A DNA stretch of 7,081 bases from an uncultured Eubacterium sp. (GTDB taxonomy: Bacteria > Bacillota > Clostridia > Peptostreptococcales > Anaerovoracaceae): positions 1-7,081 of the forward strand of contig URXI01000228.1 of NCBI GenBank assembly GCA_900551775.1, read 5' to 3'. A model generated the notes under the pieces. It was given only the letters and a program-made list of their open reading frames with translations, did no database searches and was not told the DNA's origin. The position numbers were made by a program, and so were the translations under genes. Shown here one piece after another: positions 6,140 to 7,081 of this stretch; position 1 is the first letter of the stretch; the number at the start of each line of letters is the position of its first letter.

Positions 6140-6948
6140 ATCAGCGTCCCCTCCCCTTCTTTATCCAGCTTGCCCAGGGCAGCCATGCTGATGACGATGA
6201 AGATCATCATGATCAGGGAGAGGCCGGAACCCAGGTTCCAGTTGGAGCTGGTAGTGAACTCCTGCTCGATGATATTGCCGATCAGGTTGATCTTGCCGCC
6301 GCCCAGCATGTTGGAGATGACAAAGGTGGTCAGGGACGGCACGAAGACCATGGTCACGCCGCTGGCAATGCCCGGCACGCTCAGCGGAAGCAGGATGTCG
6401 AAGAGCACTCTCTTCTTTGTCGCTCCCAGGTCGTAAGCAGCTTCGATGATATGGTCGTCAATTTTCATCAGTGTATTGAAAATCGGCAGCACCATGAAGG
6501 GCAGAAAGTCGTAGACCATGCCCAGGACGATGGCAGCCGGCGTGTTGATGATCGCAAGTTCCGGCAGGTGCAGGAATGCCAGCAGATTGTTGAGGATTCC
6601 CTCTTTTTCCAGTATGACCTGCCATGCCATGGTGCGCAGCAGGAAGTTCATCCACATGGGCAGGACGAAGAGAAAGATCATAAATCCCTTCTGCCCGATG
6701 CGGCTGTTTTTTAAGATCAAAGCCAGCGGAAAGGCCAGCAGGAAACAAATCACCGTGCTGATCAGAGCCAGAAGCAGGGCCAGCCCCAGGGCCTGTGCGT
6801 GCTCCGCGCCAAAGATCGCCGTGATATTATTCCACGTAAAAGTGCCGCTGCGGTCTGTAAATCCGTAGTAAGCGATAACCGCCAGAGGAATCAGAGTGCC
6901 GCAGGCTATCCAAATCAGAAAGGGGCTTGCAAGTAATTTTCTAGACAT
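6136..6948 (-). CDS. potB: Polyamine ABC transporter permease PotB
   Basis: The first membrane subunit of the spermidine/putrescine importer, 270 residues, close to the family length. Six membrane helices are seen (about 9-28, 52-79, 88-106, 136-157, 190-213, 240-258). The segment RTMAWQVILEKEGILN (105-120) is typical of PotB. The EAA loop that docks on PotA lies at 169-194 (EAAYDLGATKKR, then LLPLSVPGI). With PotC it forms the translocation pore. The start ATG at 6948 lies inside the end of potA (8-base overlap), with AGGAGG 12 bases upstream inside potA, a slightly long spacing. The stop overlaps the potCD start as ATGA. The overlaps suggest coupled translation and an equal supply of both permease subunits. 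No defect is visible. Confidence 0.95.
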   Translation of the reverse strand: MSRKLLASPFLIWIACGTLIPLAVIAYYGFTDRSGTFTWNNITAIFGAEHAQALGLALLLALISTVICFLLAFPLALILKNSRIGQKGFMIFLFVLPMWMNFLLRTMAWQVILEKEGILNNLLAFLHLPELAIINTPAAIVLGMVYDFLPFMVLPIFNTLMKIDDHIIEAAYDLGATKKRVLFDILLPLSVPGIASGVTMVFVPSLTTFVISNMLGGGKINLIGNIIEQEFTTSSNWNLGSGLSLIMMIFIVISMAALGKLDKEGEGTLI

Positions 6949-7081
6949 CGATTTCTATCGCCTCCTCTTCCTTGGACTGCGGTTTGTGCATGATCTGGAT
7001 GTTTTCCGGTGTCACATCCAGGCTGACCCGGGTTCCCACCGGGTAGCTTTTGGTATTCTGCGCCAGCCAGAGGAAGCCGCC
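6941..7081 (-). CDS. potA: Polyamine ABC transporter ATP-binding protein PotA (C-terminal end, 5' cut by window edge)
   Basis: Only the final 46 residues are in the window, in a frame open to the edge and ending at a TAG. The ATPase motifs lie outside. The visible part fits the C-terminal TOBE-type domain of PotA and related importer ATPases: GGFLWLAQNTKSYPVGTRVS, then LDVTPENIQIM, followed by a charged tail rich in Glu (SKEEEAIEID). In this family the domain helps dimerisation and regulation. The position directly before potB, with an 8-base overlap, matches the usual potA-potB-potC-potD order and is the main reason for calling it PotA rather than another importer ATPase. The operon promoter lies outside the window. 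Confidence 0.88.
   Translation of the reverse strand, partial: GGFLWLAQNTKSYPVGTRVSLDVTPENIQIMHKPQSKEEEAIEIDV

Overview
The window looks like a chromosomal segment from an anaerobic, Gram-positive Firmicute, probably of the Clostridia. This rests on strong GGAGG-type ribosome sites, a Bce-type peptide-antibiotic resistance module, and a polyamine transporter whose PotC and PotD are one protein, a form I recall from clostridial relatives. No search could be run, so the taxonomy is inference. All genes belong to known families and the window is almost fully coding. The only gene-free stretches are an 80-base promoter region (about 1268-1347) and a 48-base terminator region (4256-4303). I saw no tRNA or rRNA gene, CRISPR array, insertion sequence or riboswitch.

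Left part, plus strand (1-4255): a four-gene Bce-type module. It holds the C-terminal DNA-binding end of an OmpR/BceR-type response regulator (cut by the window edge), a short two-helix intramembrane-sensing histidine kinase, an ABC ATPase, and a ten-helix FtsX/BceB-type permease with a large extracytoplasmic domain. In characterised relatives the transporter both senses the peptide and confers resistance, and it signals through the kinase to the regulator, which switches on the transporter genes. The 80 bases before the ATPase gene fit this. They hold a TACAAT -10 element without a good -35, a TGTAA direct repeat with an 11-base period just upstream, and an 8-base inverted repeat around the -10.

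Right part, minus strand (4304-7081): the polyamine uptake operon potA-potB-potCD, read towards the module. Only the last 46 residues of PotA are present. PotB is complete. The last gene fuses the permease PotC to the substrate-binding protein PotD through a seventh membrane helix and a short Gly/Ser linker. The genes overlap by 8 and 4 bases, which suggests translational coupling. The helix before PotD resembles an old lipoprotein signal in which the lipobox cysteine has become phenylalanine, so the binding domain seems to be held by the fusion rather than by lipid.

The two operons converge on one compact hairpin (4268-4299) that can act as a terminator in both directions. I see no functional link between them. 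The observations most worth checking are the PotC-PotD junction, the promoter architecture, the changed H-box of the kinase, and a charged helical segment in the permease's extracytoplasmic domain.
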